From contig NZ_CP061171.1 of assembly GCF_014692875.1 (NCBI RefSeq), positions 496,001 through 560,000 on the forward strand: a stretch of DNA of 64,000 nt. The letters run 5' to 3'. The notes under the pieces were generated by a model that was not told the DNA's origin, did no database searches, and saw only the letters and a list, made by a program, of their open reading frames with translations. The translations under genes and the position numbers were made by a program. Within the stretch, counting starts at the first letter, position 1; the number at the start of each line of letters is the position of its first letter. This stretch comes from Pedobacter riviphilus (GTDB lineage: Bacteria > Bacteroidota > Bacteroidia > Sphingobacteriales > Sphingobacteriaceae). This document shows positions 18,770 to 28,118 of the stretch, piece after piece.

Positions 18770-20521
18770 ATGGCTAAATCAAAAAAGAAGCTGGAAGCGC
18801 ACTCATCTGGTACAATTCCTAAAACACTTACTGGTATTTCCGGACTTGATGAAGTCACGCTGGGTGGGTTGCCTTCAGGAAGGCCTACACTTATTTGTGG
18901 CGATGCAGGTTGTGGCAAAACACTTTTTTCCATAGAATTTATTGTAAAAGGCGCATTGTATTATAATGAGCCAGGAGTATTTATGGCTTTTGAAGAAAAA
19001 GCCGAAGAACTTAAAGCGAATGTAGCTCCGCTTGGATTTGATCTGGAACAGTTGGAAAAGGATAAAAAGATAAAGTTAGATTATGTACACATCGACCGCT
19101 CGGAAATAGAAGAAACAGGGGAGTACGATTTGGAAGGACTTTTTATTCGTTTGGGTTATGCAATAGATAGTATAGGGGCAAAAAGAGTGGTGCTTGATAC
19201 GATCGAGAACCTGTTTTCGGGGTTGCGCAATGCTGCTGTGCTACGGGCCGAAATCCGAAGACTTTTTCAGTTCCTAAAATCGAAGGGTGTTACCGCAATC
19301 ATAACAGGAGAGCGTGGTGGAAATAGGCTCACCCGCCAGGGGCTTGAAGAATATGTTTCAGACTGTGTGATTTTACTTGATCATAGAATTACCAACCAGA
19401 TTTCGACCAGGAGGCTGCGGATTGTAAAATACCGTGGATCTTTCCACGGAACGAATGAATATCCCTTTCTGATAGACGATGAGGGTATCTCTGTGCTTCC
19501 GGTTACCTCTTTGATGCTGAATCATGAGGTTTCTTCGAAAAATCTGTCTTCAGGTATTCCTGCGCTTGATAAAATGCTGGGAAATTCCGGCTTTTTTAAA
19601 GGGAGCAGTATATTGGTTTCGGGTACGGCCGGAACGGGAAAGACCAGTATAACGGCCACATTCGCTAATTCTGCCTGTTTACATGGAGAAAAATGTCTTT
19701 TTTTTGCATTCGAAGAGTCTCCAAAGCAGATCATTAGGAATATGCGTTCTATCGGTATCGATCTTCAAAAACATGTAACAGAGGGCTGCCTGGAATTTTA
19801 TGCCTCGCGGCCTACTTTATATGGCCTTGAGATGCACCTGGTGGCGATACACAAAGCGATCAAAAAATTTAAGCCCTCAGTAGTGGTGCTCGATCCGATT
19901 ACCAACCTGATAACGATAGGATCAGTAAGTGAGGTGAAAACCATGCTTGTACGCCTTATCGACTTTCTACAGGCAGAGCAGATTACGGTAATGTTTACAG
20001 CACTTACCTTTAATAATATGGTGAACGAACAGACCGATGAGGGTATATCTTCACTTGTTGATGCATGGTTATTGATCAAAGATATTGAGAGTAACGGCGA
20101 AAGGAACAGGGGATTATATATCATGAAATCCAGGGGCATGAAACATTCCAACCAGATCAGGGAATTTGTGATTACCGATCAGGGGCTAAACCTGGTGGAT
20201 GTATATCTTACCGAGGATGGTGTGCTTACTGGTTCGGCAAGAGAAGCACGTATGCTTTTGGAGCAAACTGGTGAAGTTATTCATGCCCAGGCAGTTAGCC
20301 GCAAAGACCGGGAGCTTGAACGTAAACGGAAAATCTTAGAATCAAAGATTGAAAGTTTAAAATCAGAATATGAGTCTGCAGAAGAAGAACTCAATAAAGT
20401 TTATGTAGAAGAAGCGTTGAAAAAACAGATTATGGGCGAAACGCTGAGCAAGATTGCCGATATGCGAAGGGGAAATACAGATAGTAAAGAAAAAAATATA
20501 AATAAAAAAAGAAATAAATAG
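18770..20521 (+). CDS. kaiC: KaiC-type double-ATPase (clock or signalling protein)
   Basis: This 583-residue protein carries two RecA/KaiC domains. Domain 1 has Walker A GDAGCGKT (44-51), paired glutamates E75-E76 and Walker B RVVLDT (139-144). Domain 2 has Walker A GTAGTGKT (285-292), E315-E316 and Walker B VVVLDP (371-376). The cyanobacterial phosphosites Ser431-Thr432 align with S427-S428 in [12 protein letters not shown], so autophosphorylation is plausible. A charged coiled-coil tail (about 505-560) replaces the usual KaiC tail. Cyanobacterial KaiC times gene expression with KaiA and KaiB; no kaiA is present here, so an hourglass or stress-signalling role is more likely. The stop overlaps the kaiB start by one base. 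Confidence 0.92.
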   Translation: MAKSKKKLEAHSSGTIPKTLTGISGLDEVTLGGLPSGRPTLICGDAGCGKTLFSIEFIVKGALYYNEPGVFMAFEEKAEELKANVAPLGFDLEQLEKDKKIKLDYVHIDRSEIEETGEYDLEGLFIRLGYAIDSIGAKRVVLDTIENLFSGLRNAAVLRAEIRRLFQFLKSKGVTAIITGERGGNRLTRQGLEEYVSDCVILLDHRITNQISTRRLRIVKYRGSFHGTNEYPFLIDDEGISVLPVTSLMLNHEVSSKNLSSGIPALDKMLGNSGFFKGSSILVSGTAGTGKTSITATFANSACLHGEKCLFFAFEESPKQIIRNMRSIGIDLQKHVTEGCLEFYASRPTLYGLEMHLVAIHKAIKKFKPSVVVLDPITNLITIGSVSEVKTMLVRLIDFLQAEQITVMFTALTFNNMVNEQTDEGISSLVDAWLLIKDIESNGERNRGLYIMKSRGMKHSNQIREFVITDQGLNLVDVYLTEDGVLTGSAREARMLLEQTGEVIHAQAVSRKDRELERKRKILESKIESLKSEYESAEEELNKVYVEEALKKQIMGETLSKIADMRRGNTDSKEKNINKKRNK

Positions 20522-20808
20522 TGGGAAAAGCATACGAACTCCGGCTATACGTAGCTGGTAAAACGAGTAAATCGGTAGCTGCGCTTGAAAACCTGAAGAA
20601 GCTCTGTGAAGAACATCTGAAGGGGAAATATAGCATTGAGGTAATCGACCTTTTGGAAAAACCACAACTGGCTGAGGGTGATCAGATATTTGCGATTCCG
20701 ACATTGGTGAAAAAAGTTCCTGAACCGGTTCGCAAAATCATTGGCGACCTCTCAAATGAAGAAAAGGTATTGGTGGGATTGGATATACGCACAAAGGTTA
20801 ATCATTAA
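20521..20808 (+). CDS. kaiB: KaiB-like protein 1
   Basis: This 95-residue protein has a GTG start that shares one base with the kaiC TAG stop, a sign of translational coupling. It shows a thioredoxin-like KaiB fold: [20 protein letters not shown], then [13 protein letters not shown] and the conserved cis-proline region [10 protein letters not shown], ending with [13 protein letters not shown]. KaiB binds the KaiC ring and resets its phosphorylation in cyanobacteria. Here the KaiC partner is adjacent, so direct binding is a fair inference. Confidence 0.9.
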   Translation: MGKAYELRLYVAGKTSKSVAALENLKKLCEEHLKGKYSIEVIDLLEKPQLAEGDQIFAIPTLVKKVPEPVRKIIGDLSNEEKVLVGLDIRTKVNH

Positions 20809-20810
20809 AT

Positions 20811-21125
20811 ATGTCAATAGGAAATCCAGCTCATCAAGATAGTAACCCAAGCGTCGAATTTTTTTCGCTTAGGCTTTTCATTGCTGGTGCATCACCGGTT
20901 TCCGCAAGGGCAATTGTTAACATCCGCGCAATCTGCGAAGAATTTATTGCCGGCAGATACGAGTTAGATATCATTGATGCGCATCAGCAGCCATTATTGG
21001 TTCAGCAGGAGGATGTTACCGCCATTCCGATGCTGATCAAAAAATCACCCATGCCTACCAAAAAGCTGATTGGGGATTGTTCGGATCGCGAGAAAGTATT
21101 AAAAGGGTTGGGTATTAACCATTAA
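20811..21125 (+). CDS. kaiB: KaiB-like protein 2
   Basis: This 104-residue protein is a second KaiB homologue two bases after the first. It shares FFSLRLFIAGASPVSARAIV, YELDIIDAHQQPLL, the TAIPMLIKKSP turn and GDCSDREKVLKGLG, and has a longer N-terminus. The two copies differ a lot, so this is an old paralogue and not a recent duplication. They may bind different KaiC states or the downstream kinase; that is inference. Confidence 0.9.
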   Translation: MSIGNPAHQDSNPSVEFFSLRLFIAGASPVSARAIVNIRAICEEFIAGRYELDIIDAHQQPLLVQQEDVTAIPMLIKKSPMPTKKLIGDCSDREKVLKGLGINH

Positions 21126-21128
21126 GTT

Positions 21129-22889
21129 ATGCAGAAGACAAATGAACATATCAGTCTCGAGCGTGCCTATGAGGAACTGCGCATCCAGCTAGAGGAAGCT
21201 AACGATATTATTCATGCTATCCGCTCGGGAGAAGTTGATGCCCTGATTGTAGATGGTGAAAATGGTCGGCAGCTTTTTACGCTGAAGAGTGCAGACCATA
21301 CTTACCGCATCTTTATTGAACAGATGAGCCAAAGTGCACTAACCCTTGATGCATCTGCCCGGATATTGTATTGCAATTCGCAGTTGGCCAAACTTTTATC
21401 GCTACCCTTAGAAAAAGTTATCGGGTCAAACTTTTTAACGTTTTTTTCAAAAGAAGACCAGGCCATTATCAGAGAAATAATTGCCGTTGCTTGGGAAAAG
21501 GATTCCAGAACAGAAATCAACATTATAAGCAGCGCAGGCATTCCTTTGCCCGTTCAGCTTTCTTTAAAAGTGCTTAATCTTGATGAGGGGACCGCACTAA
21601 GTATTATTATTACTGATCTGAGCGAGTTGAAGAAAAACCAGTTGCTTTTAGAGACCAGAAACAAAGAACTTGAAGCAACGAGGAAAACAGCGGATGAACT
21701 CAATGAAAATCTTGAAAATATCGTCAGGCAAAGAACCCGAGAACTGGAAGCGACCAACGAGGAGCTCGCAGCTGTCAATGATCTCCAAACAGAAATCAAT
21801 AATCAGCTCAATAATGCGCTTCACGCGTTAAAGGAAAGTGAAGATAACCTACAATCTGCTTTCGATGCAGCTGAGCTGGGCAGCTGTAACCTGGATATTA
21901 AAACAGGACGTGTAGAAGCATCAAAAAGATTCAGGGAACTCTGCGGTCTGCCTTTGGAGGAAGAGGTTAACTGGAAAATGGTGATGGAATGTGTTGATGC
22001 CGAGCATCTTTCAGATTTCGAGCAGGTTTTTAAGGATTGTATCAATCTCAGAAAACCATTAGATTATACTTATCTCATCAGGAATCTTGTTTCAAGTGAG
22101 CACCGCTGGGTGAGGATAGTTGGAAAGGCTAAAAGGAGTAGTGGTGCCGATTTTGATAGTATTTACGCGGTTTTGATGGATGTAACAGATCAAAAACGTG
22201 ACGAACAGCGAAAGAATGACTTTATTGCAATGGTTAGCCACGAACTTAAAACACCGCTTACTTCCATGAAAGGTTATATTCAGGTGATGCAATTGAAAGC
22301 CAAGAGCAATCAGAACGATTTTGCAGATAAAGCGCTTCAGCGAGCTGAGCGTCAGGTGAATAAAATGACCAGTATGATCAATGGTTTCCTAAACCTTTCG
22401 CGCCTGGAGTCAGGGAAAATGCTGATGGATTTTCAGCCTATAGAAATGTCTTTGCTGCTTGAAGAAGTGGTTGAGGAGTATATCGCAACAGTAAACAGCC
22501 ACGATATAAAGTTTGCATTTCAGCCAGGTCTTTTTGTGAACGTAGATAAAGACAAAGTTGGGCATGTGATTAATAATCTAATCAGCAATGCGATGAAATA
22601 TTCGCCTGTAGATAGTGAAATAACTGTTGAGTGTTATCCTGAAGGTGAGACAGCAGTATTCCGGATAGCGGACCATGGGATGGGAATAGATGAGAATGAC
22701 ATTCCAAAACTGTTCGAACGGTTTTACCGGGTAGAAAGCAATCGAATGACAACCGTTGCGGGTTTTGGAATAGGACTTTATCTATCTGCAGAGATAATTC
22801 AGCGGCATGGCGGGAAGATATGGGCAGAAAGCGAGATAGGGAAGGGATCTGTTTTTTATTTTAGTTTGCCTTTACTTAATCCTTCCTGA
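21129..22889 (+). CDS. PAS-domain sensor histidine kinase of the Kai operon
   Basis: This 586-residue cytoplasmic kinase (no membrane helix) begins 3 bp after kaiB2. It has a leading helix with IIHAIRSGEVDALIVDG, a PAS domain (about 55-165), a coiled coil (170-235), a second PAS domain (240-355), a HisKA domain with phospho-acceptor H371 in VSHELKTPL, and an ATPase domain with N box INNLISNAMKYS, G1 DHGMGI, F box FERFYRVE and G2 GFGIGLYLS. The cyanobacterial output kinase SasA also couples KaiC to transcription, but SasA has its own KaiB-like domain, which this one lacks. No response regulator is adjacent. Confidence 0.9.
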   Translation: MQKTNEHISLERAYEELRIQLEEANDIIHAIRSGEVDALIVDGENGRQLFTLKSADHTYRIFIEQMSQSALTLDASARILYCNSQLAKLLSLPLEKVIGSNFLTFFSKEDQAIIREIIAVAWEKDSRTEINIISSAGIPLPVQLSLKVLNLDEGTALSIIITDLSELKKNQLLLETRNKELEATRKTADELNENLENIVRQRTRELEATNEELAAVNDLQTEINNQLNNALHALKESEDNLQSAFDAAELGSCNLDIKTGRVEASKRFRELCGLPLEEEVNWKMVMECVDAEHLSDFEQVFKDCINLRKPLDYTYLIRNLVSSEHRWVRIVGKAKRSSGADFDSIYAVLMDVTDQKRDEQRKNDFIAMVSHELKTPLTSMKGYIQVMQLKAKSNQNDFADKALQRAERQVNKMTSMINGFLNLSRLESGKMLMDFQPIEMSLLLEEVVEEYIATVNSHDIKFAFQPGLFVNVDKDKVGHVINNLISNAMKYSPVDSEITVECYPEGETAVFRIADHGMGIDENDIPKLFERFYRVESNRMTTVAGFGIGLYLSAEIIQRHGGKIWAESEIGKGSVFYFSLPLLNPS

Positions 22890-23111
22890 GTTCGATTAAT
22901 ATTTATGCATTTTGATTCGTTGTAGCTCCCTTTTTCTAACGCTATCGTCAAGCTGAATTTATTTTACAAGTAGAAATAGCGTTTTCAATTGCCTTGTTGC
23001 TAAACATGATCAGCATCTTGGTAAATAGACCCTGATCGCGAAGTTTCGGGACAGGGCGACTACTTTGAGTTAAAAATATCAGCCGGAGAATTTTTAAACA
23101 AATATTAATAA

Positions 23112-23144
23112 TCGAACTAAAGTTTCCATGAACCTTTAGTTCGA
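23112..23144. terminator. Hairpin between the Kai operon and the next gene
   Basis: TCGAACTAAAG pairs with CTTTAGTTCGA (11 bp) around an 11-base loop. It lies in the 331-bp gap between convergent genes, 223 bp after the kinase stop and 77 bp after the stop of the minus-strand gene, so it may end either transcript. The U-run is weak. A TCGCGAAGTTTCGGGACAGG fragment at about 23036 looks like a piece of another dispersed repeat. Confidence 0.5.
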
Positions 23145-23220
23145 AATTGATGCATTCAGTTGCCTCGCGATCGCAAATCTTCCCATATACTTGCCGAGCT
23201 GTCTTAAGGATTATGGCAGG

Positions 23221-23973
23221 CTAAAATTTAATCGATAGTTTTTCAGAAACAAGCGCATTGTTTTTATAATACTCGAAGAACCAGGCTCCGTTCTTTTTTA
23301 AAACTATGCCGTTTACATTCCCATTGTTCGAAATATAACAATCTTCTACAGAGGTTTTTAGTAAGGTCATTACAATTTTAGGTGTTGCATCTATCAGTTG
23401 GTAGCCATTGCTTATGGGCTGTGCATATAATAGTGCTTCTGGTTGTACTGTTTTGGTTGCAACTGGCTGATTAACAGGTGTAGGTGCTGTTTTAGTCTCC
23501 GTGTTTGTATTGGCTGGCACTGTGCTGGTAACCACGGTAGGGCTGCCTGCTACATATTTAAAATCGTTAAAGGATGTAAAAGCGTCTTTCAATGCCAGGT
23601 TGTAAGAGGTTTCATATTCCTTCTCCCTGCTTTTGCCTGCCTTGCTCTTTATCACCACAGCGCCCTTACAATCTTTAAGTAAAAGGGTAAGATTGGTCAC
23701 AAACATGCTATTGTTTTCCTGCAGTTCTACCACCAGTGCCTTACATCTATCTGTTGCAATTTCTTCAGGTATTTCAGCATTATCAAAATACACCGTAAAA
23801 CCCTTCTCCTCAAAAAAAGCCTTGGTGAGGGTATTTAAGCCATATTGATTAACCTGTTTGAGAAAGCTAAATTTCTCGGGCACAATGATGTATTTGTAAT
23901 TGGCAGTATTAGATTGAGCCTGTACAGAAAAGGAGATTGCTAAAAAGAGAATAAAAAAATATCTTTTCATCAT
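23221..23973 (-). CDS. Secreted protein of unknown function
   Basis: This 250-residue protein has a signal peptide ending SVQAQ. It contains ANYKYIIVPEKFSFLKQVNQ and the segment LTKAFFEEKGFTVYFD, a Thr/Pro/Val-rich linker at about 150-175, and a C-terminal piece ending WFFEYYKNNALVSEKLSIKF. Proteins of this kind recur in Flavobacteriia and Sphingobacteriia without a known role. It is most likely periplasmic. The gene stands alone on the minus strand. Confidence 0.7.
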   Translation of the reverse strand: MMKRYFFILFLAISFSVQAQSNTANYKYIIVPEKFSFLKQVNQYGLNTLTKAFFEEKGFTVYFDNAEIPEEIATDRCKALVVELQENNSMFVTNLTLLLKDCKGAVVIKSKAGKSREKEYETSYNLALKDAFTSFNDFKYVAGSPTVVTSTVPANTNTETKTAPTPVNQPVATKTVQPEALLYAQPISNGYQLIDATPKIVMTLLKTSVEDCYISNNGNVNGIVLKKNGAWFFEYYKNNALVSEKLSIKF

Positions 23974-24220
23974 GGTTAACGGAACTGGGTAAGATTCTGC
24001 ACCAATTTATAGAATGAAACGGAGAAAATCAAATTTATCGCTCAATAACATCCATATTCATCCACCTGTAAATTGGGTTAGATCTTATCAGCAAAAAGAA
24101 CAATGTTTACACAATCGGTTGCATTAATCGATTCAATTGTTTATTATTATGGCGATTAATGATTAAAATCTAATCATAATACTGCGTTTGTAGCGTGTAA
24201 TAACCAAATATTCCAGAAAA

Positions 24221-24397
24221 ATGGAGGAGTGCCAACTCATTAAATTAGAAGCCTGGTTTAAAGCCCGGCGTATTTCCTGTCTGAAGATTGTAGCCAAAAG
24301 TCTAAAGAAACTACCGGCCTGGATTGCTATTAAAGAACAACCAGCCTGGTTGTTAAAATCTTTTTCTTATTGCGAATTAAAACAAATTATAACCTAA
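24221..24397 (+). CDS. Possible small protein of 58 residues
   Basis: ATG 24221 to TAA 24397 gives 58 residues rich in Lys, Trp and Leu (KLEAWFKARRISC, LPAWIAIKEQPAWLLKSF). It ends 10 bp before the MFS start, as an upstream member of that operon would. There is no signal peptide and I do not recognise a family. The conserved-looking Trp pattern makes it worth listing, but it could be chance in a 433-bp spacer that otherwise shows no gene. Confidence 0.3.
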   Translation: MEECQLIKLEAWFKARRISCLKIVAKSLKKLPAWIAIKEQPAWLLKSFSYCELKQIIT

Positions 24398-24407
24398 ATC
24401 TGAACAG

Positions 24408-25675
24408 ATGCTTAACATTCAAACCACAAAACTATTCTGGGCTAGTTGTCTTGCATTACTAGTTACCTCCCTTTCTTTCGGCATCCGCGCCGGTATAATG
24501 AACCAGCTCGGTATCGATTTTCAATTAAGTACTTCCCAATTGGGCACCATTACGGCTGCGGCCTTCTGGGGATTTCCACTGGCCATCATTGTTGGAGGTT
24601 TTGTAGTCGATATAATTGGTATGAAGCGCTTGCTGGTAATGGCTTTTATTTTTCACCTGGCTGGAATTGTGCTTACCATTTTTGCCCAGGGCTATTGGAG
24701 CCTGTTTTTATCTACCTTGCTCATCGGCATTGCAAATGGCACTGTAGAGGCTGCTTGTAACCCATTGGTAGCCGCTTTATATCCAGAAAATAAAACAACC
24801 AGGTTAAATCATTTTCACTTATGGTTTCCCGGTGGCATTGTAATCGGTACCTTGCTGGTTACCCTGTTTGTTCAGCTTGGACTGGGCTGGAAAGTGCAGG
24901 TGGCCATGATGATTATTCCTACTTTGATTTACGGATACCTGTTCTCGAGGTTGGATTTCCCGGTTACCGAAAGGGTATCATCTGGTTATTCGAGCTCAGA
25001 TATGTATAAAGCAGTACTTTCTCCTTTGTTTATCTTTATGTTCATTTGCATGTTCGGTACTGCCATTACCGAGTTATTTACCGGGCAATGGATAGGCTTA
25101 CTGCTTAAAAACGTAACGGATAATGCTATTTTATTGCTTACCCTTACCACAGGGATCATGGTCATTGGTCGGGGTTTTGCCGAACCTGTAGTTCACCGCC
25201 TTGCTCCTCAGGGTGTACTGCTCTTATCCGCAATATTTGCCGCAGCAGGGCTTTACATGCTGAGCACCTTTACCGGAAATTCTGTTTTCTTTGCTGCGAT
25301 CATTTTTGGTATAGGCGTTTGTTATTTCTGGCCAACGATGATCGGTTTTGTGGCAGAAAATGTTCCCAAATCGGGAGCCCTTGGCCTAAACCTAATGGGG
25401 GTGCAGGGATGTTTGCTGTTTCTATTTATACGATGTTTATGGGTAGCTTTTATGATAACCTGATCGTTAAACACTTACCTTCTGGTGCCTCGCTTAGCGC
25501 TTATTTAAAAGCTCCTGAAGGTTCTGCACAAGGGCAGGCGCTTGCCAACGCTAAAAACCTGGCAGGCCCTGAAATTTTGCAGGCTACCTTGATTATCCCC
25601 ATAATATTAATTGTGGCTTTTGGCGGATTGGTGATATACCTGCGTTCTCGGAAAAAGAGCGCTGCTATAGCTTAA
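24408..25675 (+). pseudogene. MFS transporter (sugar-permease type), one-base frameshift
   Basis: Two frames (24408-25463 and 25319-25675) join into one 12-helix permease of about 422 residues. It begins FWASCLALLVTSLSFGIRAG and includes the NQLGIDFQLSTSQLG and VEAACNPLVAALYP motifs of fucose-permease-like transporters. The frame breaks at the G-run 25397-25401; one more G gives LNLMGGAGMFAVSIYTMFMG, a normal helix. Both halves are otherwise intact, so a sequencing error is likely. Substrate unknown, probably a sugar or related small molecule. Confidence 0.8.
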
Positions 25676-25702
25676 TAATAAATCTTCCGTTTAATAAAGA
25701 AT

Positions 25703-25750
25703 AATATCTACAGGTTTATGATGCTAAACTTATCATAACTTGTAGATATT
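25703..25750. terminator. Bidirectional terminator hairpin
   Basis: AATATCTACA (25703) pairs exactly with TGTAGATATT (25741), and the inner TTATGAT pairs with ATCATAA. The 3' side is followed by a T-rich tract (CTTTTATTTTT). It sits between the convergent MFS and peptidase E genes. Confidence 0.75.
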
Positions 25751-25795
25751 TGCGCTTTTATTTTTAAACCGTTGTATCGTTCCTCAATAAATTAA

Positions 25796-26491
25796 TTACA
25801 CTAACATACTCCCTGGAGGGCACTCATATGGGTTTTTGCCCGCTTCAAAAATTCTGGTGTATTCACTTCCTTCCGTTGTGATTTTGTGATCTAATATCCT
25901 GACCCAATTGCCTTCACGTAAGCCTATTACCTTAATGTTGTTCTGTGTTAGAAACTCCATAATTCTCGTTTCCCTTGTTTCTCCGTTATGTTTTAATTCC
26001 GGATTTGGGTCGAGATAATGAGGATTAAGGTTAAATGGAACCAGGCCCATGCATTCAAAAGAGGAAGGATACACAATAGGCATGTCATTGGTGGTTTTCA
26101 TATTCATTCCACCTATATTGCTCCCGGCGCTGCAGCCTAAATAAGGTTTGCCTTTTTTGATGTTTTCACTTAGCTGCTCCATCAATCCCAGTTCGTGAAG
26201 TGTTTTTACCAGAAGAAAGGTATTGCCTCCGCCAGTAAAAAATCCTTTGGCTGCATCGATAGCGCTAATGGGGTCATTAAATTCGTGCAGGCCTTTTACC
26301 CTGATGTTTAGCTTCGAGAAAAAATCCCGCGCTTTGCCTGTATATTCTTCGTGCGAAATACCTCCAGGCCGTGCAAAAGGGATAAATATAATTTCATCTA
26401 ATCCGGCAAAGAGCTTAATCAGTTCATCTTTTAGGTATTCCAGGTAATTACCGCCGAACAGCGTAGAGGTAGAAGCGAGGATGACATTCAT
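25796..26491 (-). CDS. pepE: Peptidase E (alpha-aspartyl dipeptidase, family S51)
   Basis: This 231-residue protein starts at 26491 (MNVILASTST; a longer frame begins at 26515). Peptidase E hydrolyses Asp-Xaa dipeptides in the cytoplasm. The nucleophile Ser lies in LGCSAGSNIGG, the glycine turn is FFTGGGNTFLL, and NLNPHYLDP supplies the conserved His region. Length and order match the family. It stands alone; its promoter region faces a methyltransferase gene. Confidence 0.92.
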   Translation of the reverse strand: MNVILASTSTLFGGNYLEYLKDELIKLFAGLDEIIFIPFARPGGISHEEYTGKARDFFSKLNIRVKGLHEFNDPISAIDAAKGFFTGGGNTFLLVKTLHELGLMEQLSENIKKGKPYLGCSAGSNIGGMNMKTTNDMPIVYPSSFECMGLVPFNLNPHYLDPNPELKHNGETRETRIMEFLTQNNIKVIGLREGNWVRILDHKITTEGSEYTRIFEAGKNPYECPPGSMLV

Positions 26492-26694
26492 TGTAATCAG
26501 TTTCAGTTCTAGCAATAATAGCTTGTTTTTGTAAATCTAAAAAATATGCAGACTTTTTTATTTAATTGTGTCGGCATTTTTGAATTGTGATCTACTCCCG
26601 GTTTCTCCAATACAAAATTGGTAATTTAAAAAGCAGGATTGGGCCGCAAAATAATTTATTGGGAATTTTAAAATAAATGCATTTAATGATAAGA

Positions 26695-26721
26695 TTGTGT
26701 AAAAGAATTACTTTTACACAA
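26695..26721. promoter_or_regulatory. Perfect 11-bp palindrome in a divergent promoter region
   Basis: TTGTGTAAAAG and CTTTTACACAA are exact inverted repeats around AATTA. The palindrome lies 40 bp before the methyltransferase ATG and about 200 bp from the pepE start. There is no U-run, so an operator is more likely than a terminator. The rest of the 269-bp gap is AT-rich with nothing recognisable. Confidence 0.5.
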
Positions 26722-26760
26722 AGGAATTATCTGTCAATCATCTATCCTTAGCGTATACAT

Positions 26761-27384
26761 ATGCAACTGCTTTTTGATAAGGTCAAAAATAAAATCAGAC
26801 ATCAGATTTACATCTTTGTTTTATCTCGGTTTGGCTTTGGTAACAGGGTGCCCAAAAGTATATGGGAAAAACAGTTTTATGGAAACGACTGGGATTATCT
26901 TTACACTGAAGCCGAAAAAGGCCATTACCTGGCAATCGTAAATCTATTTAAAAAAGTGCCATTTGGCAGTGTTCTGGATGTTGGCTGCGGCCAGGGGGTA
27001 CTTTATCATTATCTTAAAGCGGCAGCAGAGCCATTAAATTATATGGGAATTGATATATCTGGTAATGCAATTGGAAAAGCAAAAGCTTCATTTCCGGAGG
27101 CTAATTTTAAACAGTTAGATTTCGACTACCAGAAGTTGGAAGGAAAGTTTGATGTAATCATTTTTAACGAGACCCTGTATTATTTCAACAGACCTTTATC
27201 AATTATTCAAAAGTGTATCGATGAAAACCTGAATAATGGTGGCTATTTCATCATATCCATGTGCGATTATATTGGCCACGAGGTAATTTGGCAGAAACTA
27301 AAACAGCGATATCATTTTCTTTCCATTGAAGAGATCATAAACCTGAATAAACAGAAATGGAAAATAGGCTGCTTTAAGCCTTAA
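26761..27384 (+). CDS. Class I SAM-dependent methyltransferase
   Basis: This 207-residue protein has the SAM-binding motif I VLDVGCGQGVLYHYL (about residue 78), motif II acidic residue in YMGIDISGN and the post motif DVIIFNETLYYF. This resembles the small-molecule methyltransferases of glycan loci. It points into the polysaccharide locus but on the opposite strand, and its last 87 bases overlap the convergent deacetylase gene. Substrate unknown; a sugar or lipid carrier is possible. Confidence 0.8.
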   Translation: MQLLFDKVKNKIRHQIYIFVLSRFGFGNRVPKSIWEKQFYGNDWDYLYTEAEKGHYLAIVNLFKKVPFGSVLDVGCGQGVLYHYLKAAAEPLNYMGIDISGNAIGKAKASFPEANFKQLDFDYQKLEGKFDVIIFNETLYYFNRPLSIIQKCIDENLNNGGYFIISMCDYIGHEVIWQKLKQRYHFLSIEEIINLNKQKWKIGCFKP

Positions 27385-28116
27385 AAAAAATTGAAGTGAA
27401 AGGAGGGGGTCAAACAGCGCGCGCATGAGCTGATAGCTTTGGCTGAGTTTAAAAGAAATGGAGTTGGCGGTATCCGATTGGTGTATGCCTATCCTGCGCA
27501 GGGCAAAATTACTTTCTTTAGCCTGATAAATAGAAAGACCATATCCGTAACCGGAAAGCCTTAAAAGCTGTCTGTAATTTTTGGGTACATCCCCATAAGG
27601 GAAGGTAAAGGTGTGTACTTTTTTGTCGATTAGTGTTTCAATAATTGTTTTGGAAGCTGAAATCTCTTTTATAAAATTTTCAGTACTAATTTGGCTAGCC
27701 CTTAAATGATGTTGGCCATGGCTTGCAATTTCCATGCCCCTGCTGCTTAGATACTGTAATTGTGCTGCCGTTATTAAAGCAATCTTTGAAAATCCCTGCT
27801 CGGCCACATCCCAACTATTATATCCACCAATCTGTGCAGTTGGGATTGAAAAAACGGCCTTCATATTCCTTTTGAGTAATTCTGGAACTGCAAATTCAAA
27901 AAGCGTTGCCGGGCAGTCGTCAAAACTCAGTATGACCGATTTTTGATGTATAGCGCTATTTCTTTCTCCAATTTCTTCAAAGGTAGTGGTTTTAAGCCCT
28001 TTCCGCTCAATAATATCAAGCAGCAGTTTAAACTTTTCAGTATTAATGCTCCAATCAGCTATCCCCGGGTCGGGAAAATCATTAACATGATGAAGCATGA
28101 TAATTGGAACTGGCAT
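27298..28116 (-). CDS. Polysaccharide deacetylase (NodB homology, CE4 type)
   Basis: This 272-residue protein shows NodB motif 1 LSFDDCPATL (metal-binding Asp), motif 2 SHGQHHLRAS (two His) and motif 3 FTFPYGDVPKNY. It has no signal peptide, so it is probably cytoplasmic or non-classically placed. In this setting it likely removes N-acetyl groups from the glycan or an intermediate. It ends the minus-strand locus, 2 bp after the acetyltransferase, and overlaps the convergent methyltransferase tail. Confidence 0.88.
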   Translation of the reverse strand: MPVPIIMLHHVNDFPDPGIADWSINTEKFKLLLDIIERKGLKTTTFEEIGERNSAIHQKSVILSFDDCPATLFEFAVPELLKRNMKAVFSIPTAQIGGYNSWDVAEQGFSKIALITAAQLQYLSSRGMEIASHGQHHLRASQISTENFIKEISASKTIIETLIDKKVHTFTFPYGDVPKNYRQLLRLSGYGYGLSIYQAKESNFALRRIGIHQSDTANSISFKLSQSYQLMRALFDPLLSLQFFLRLKAAYFPFLFIQVYDLFNGKKMISLF

Positions 28117-28118
28117 TT

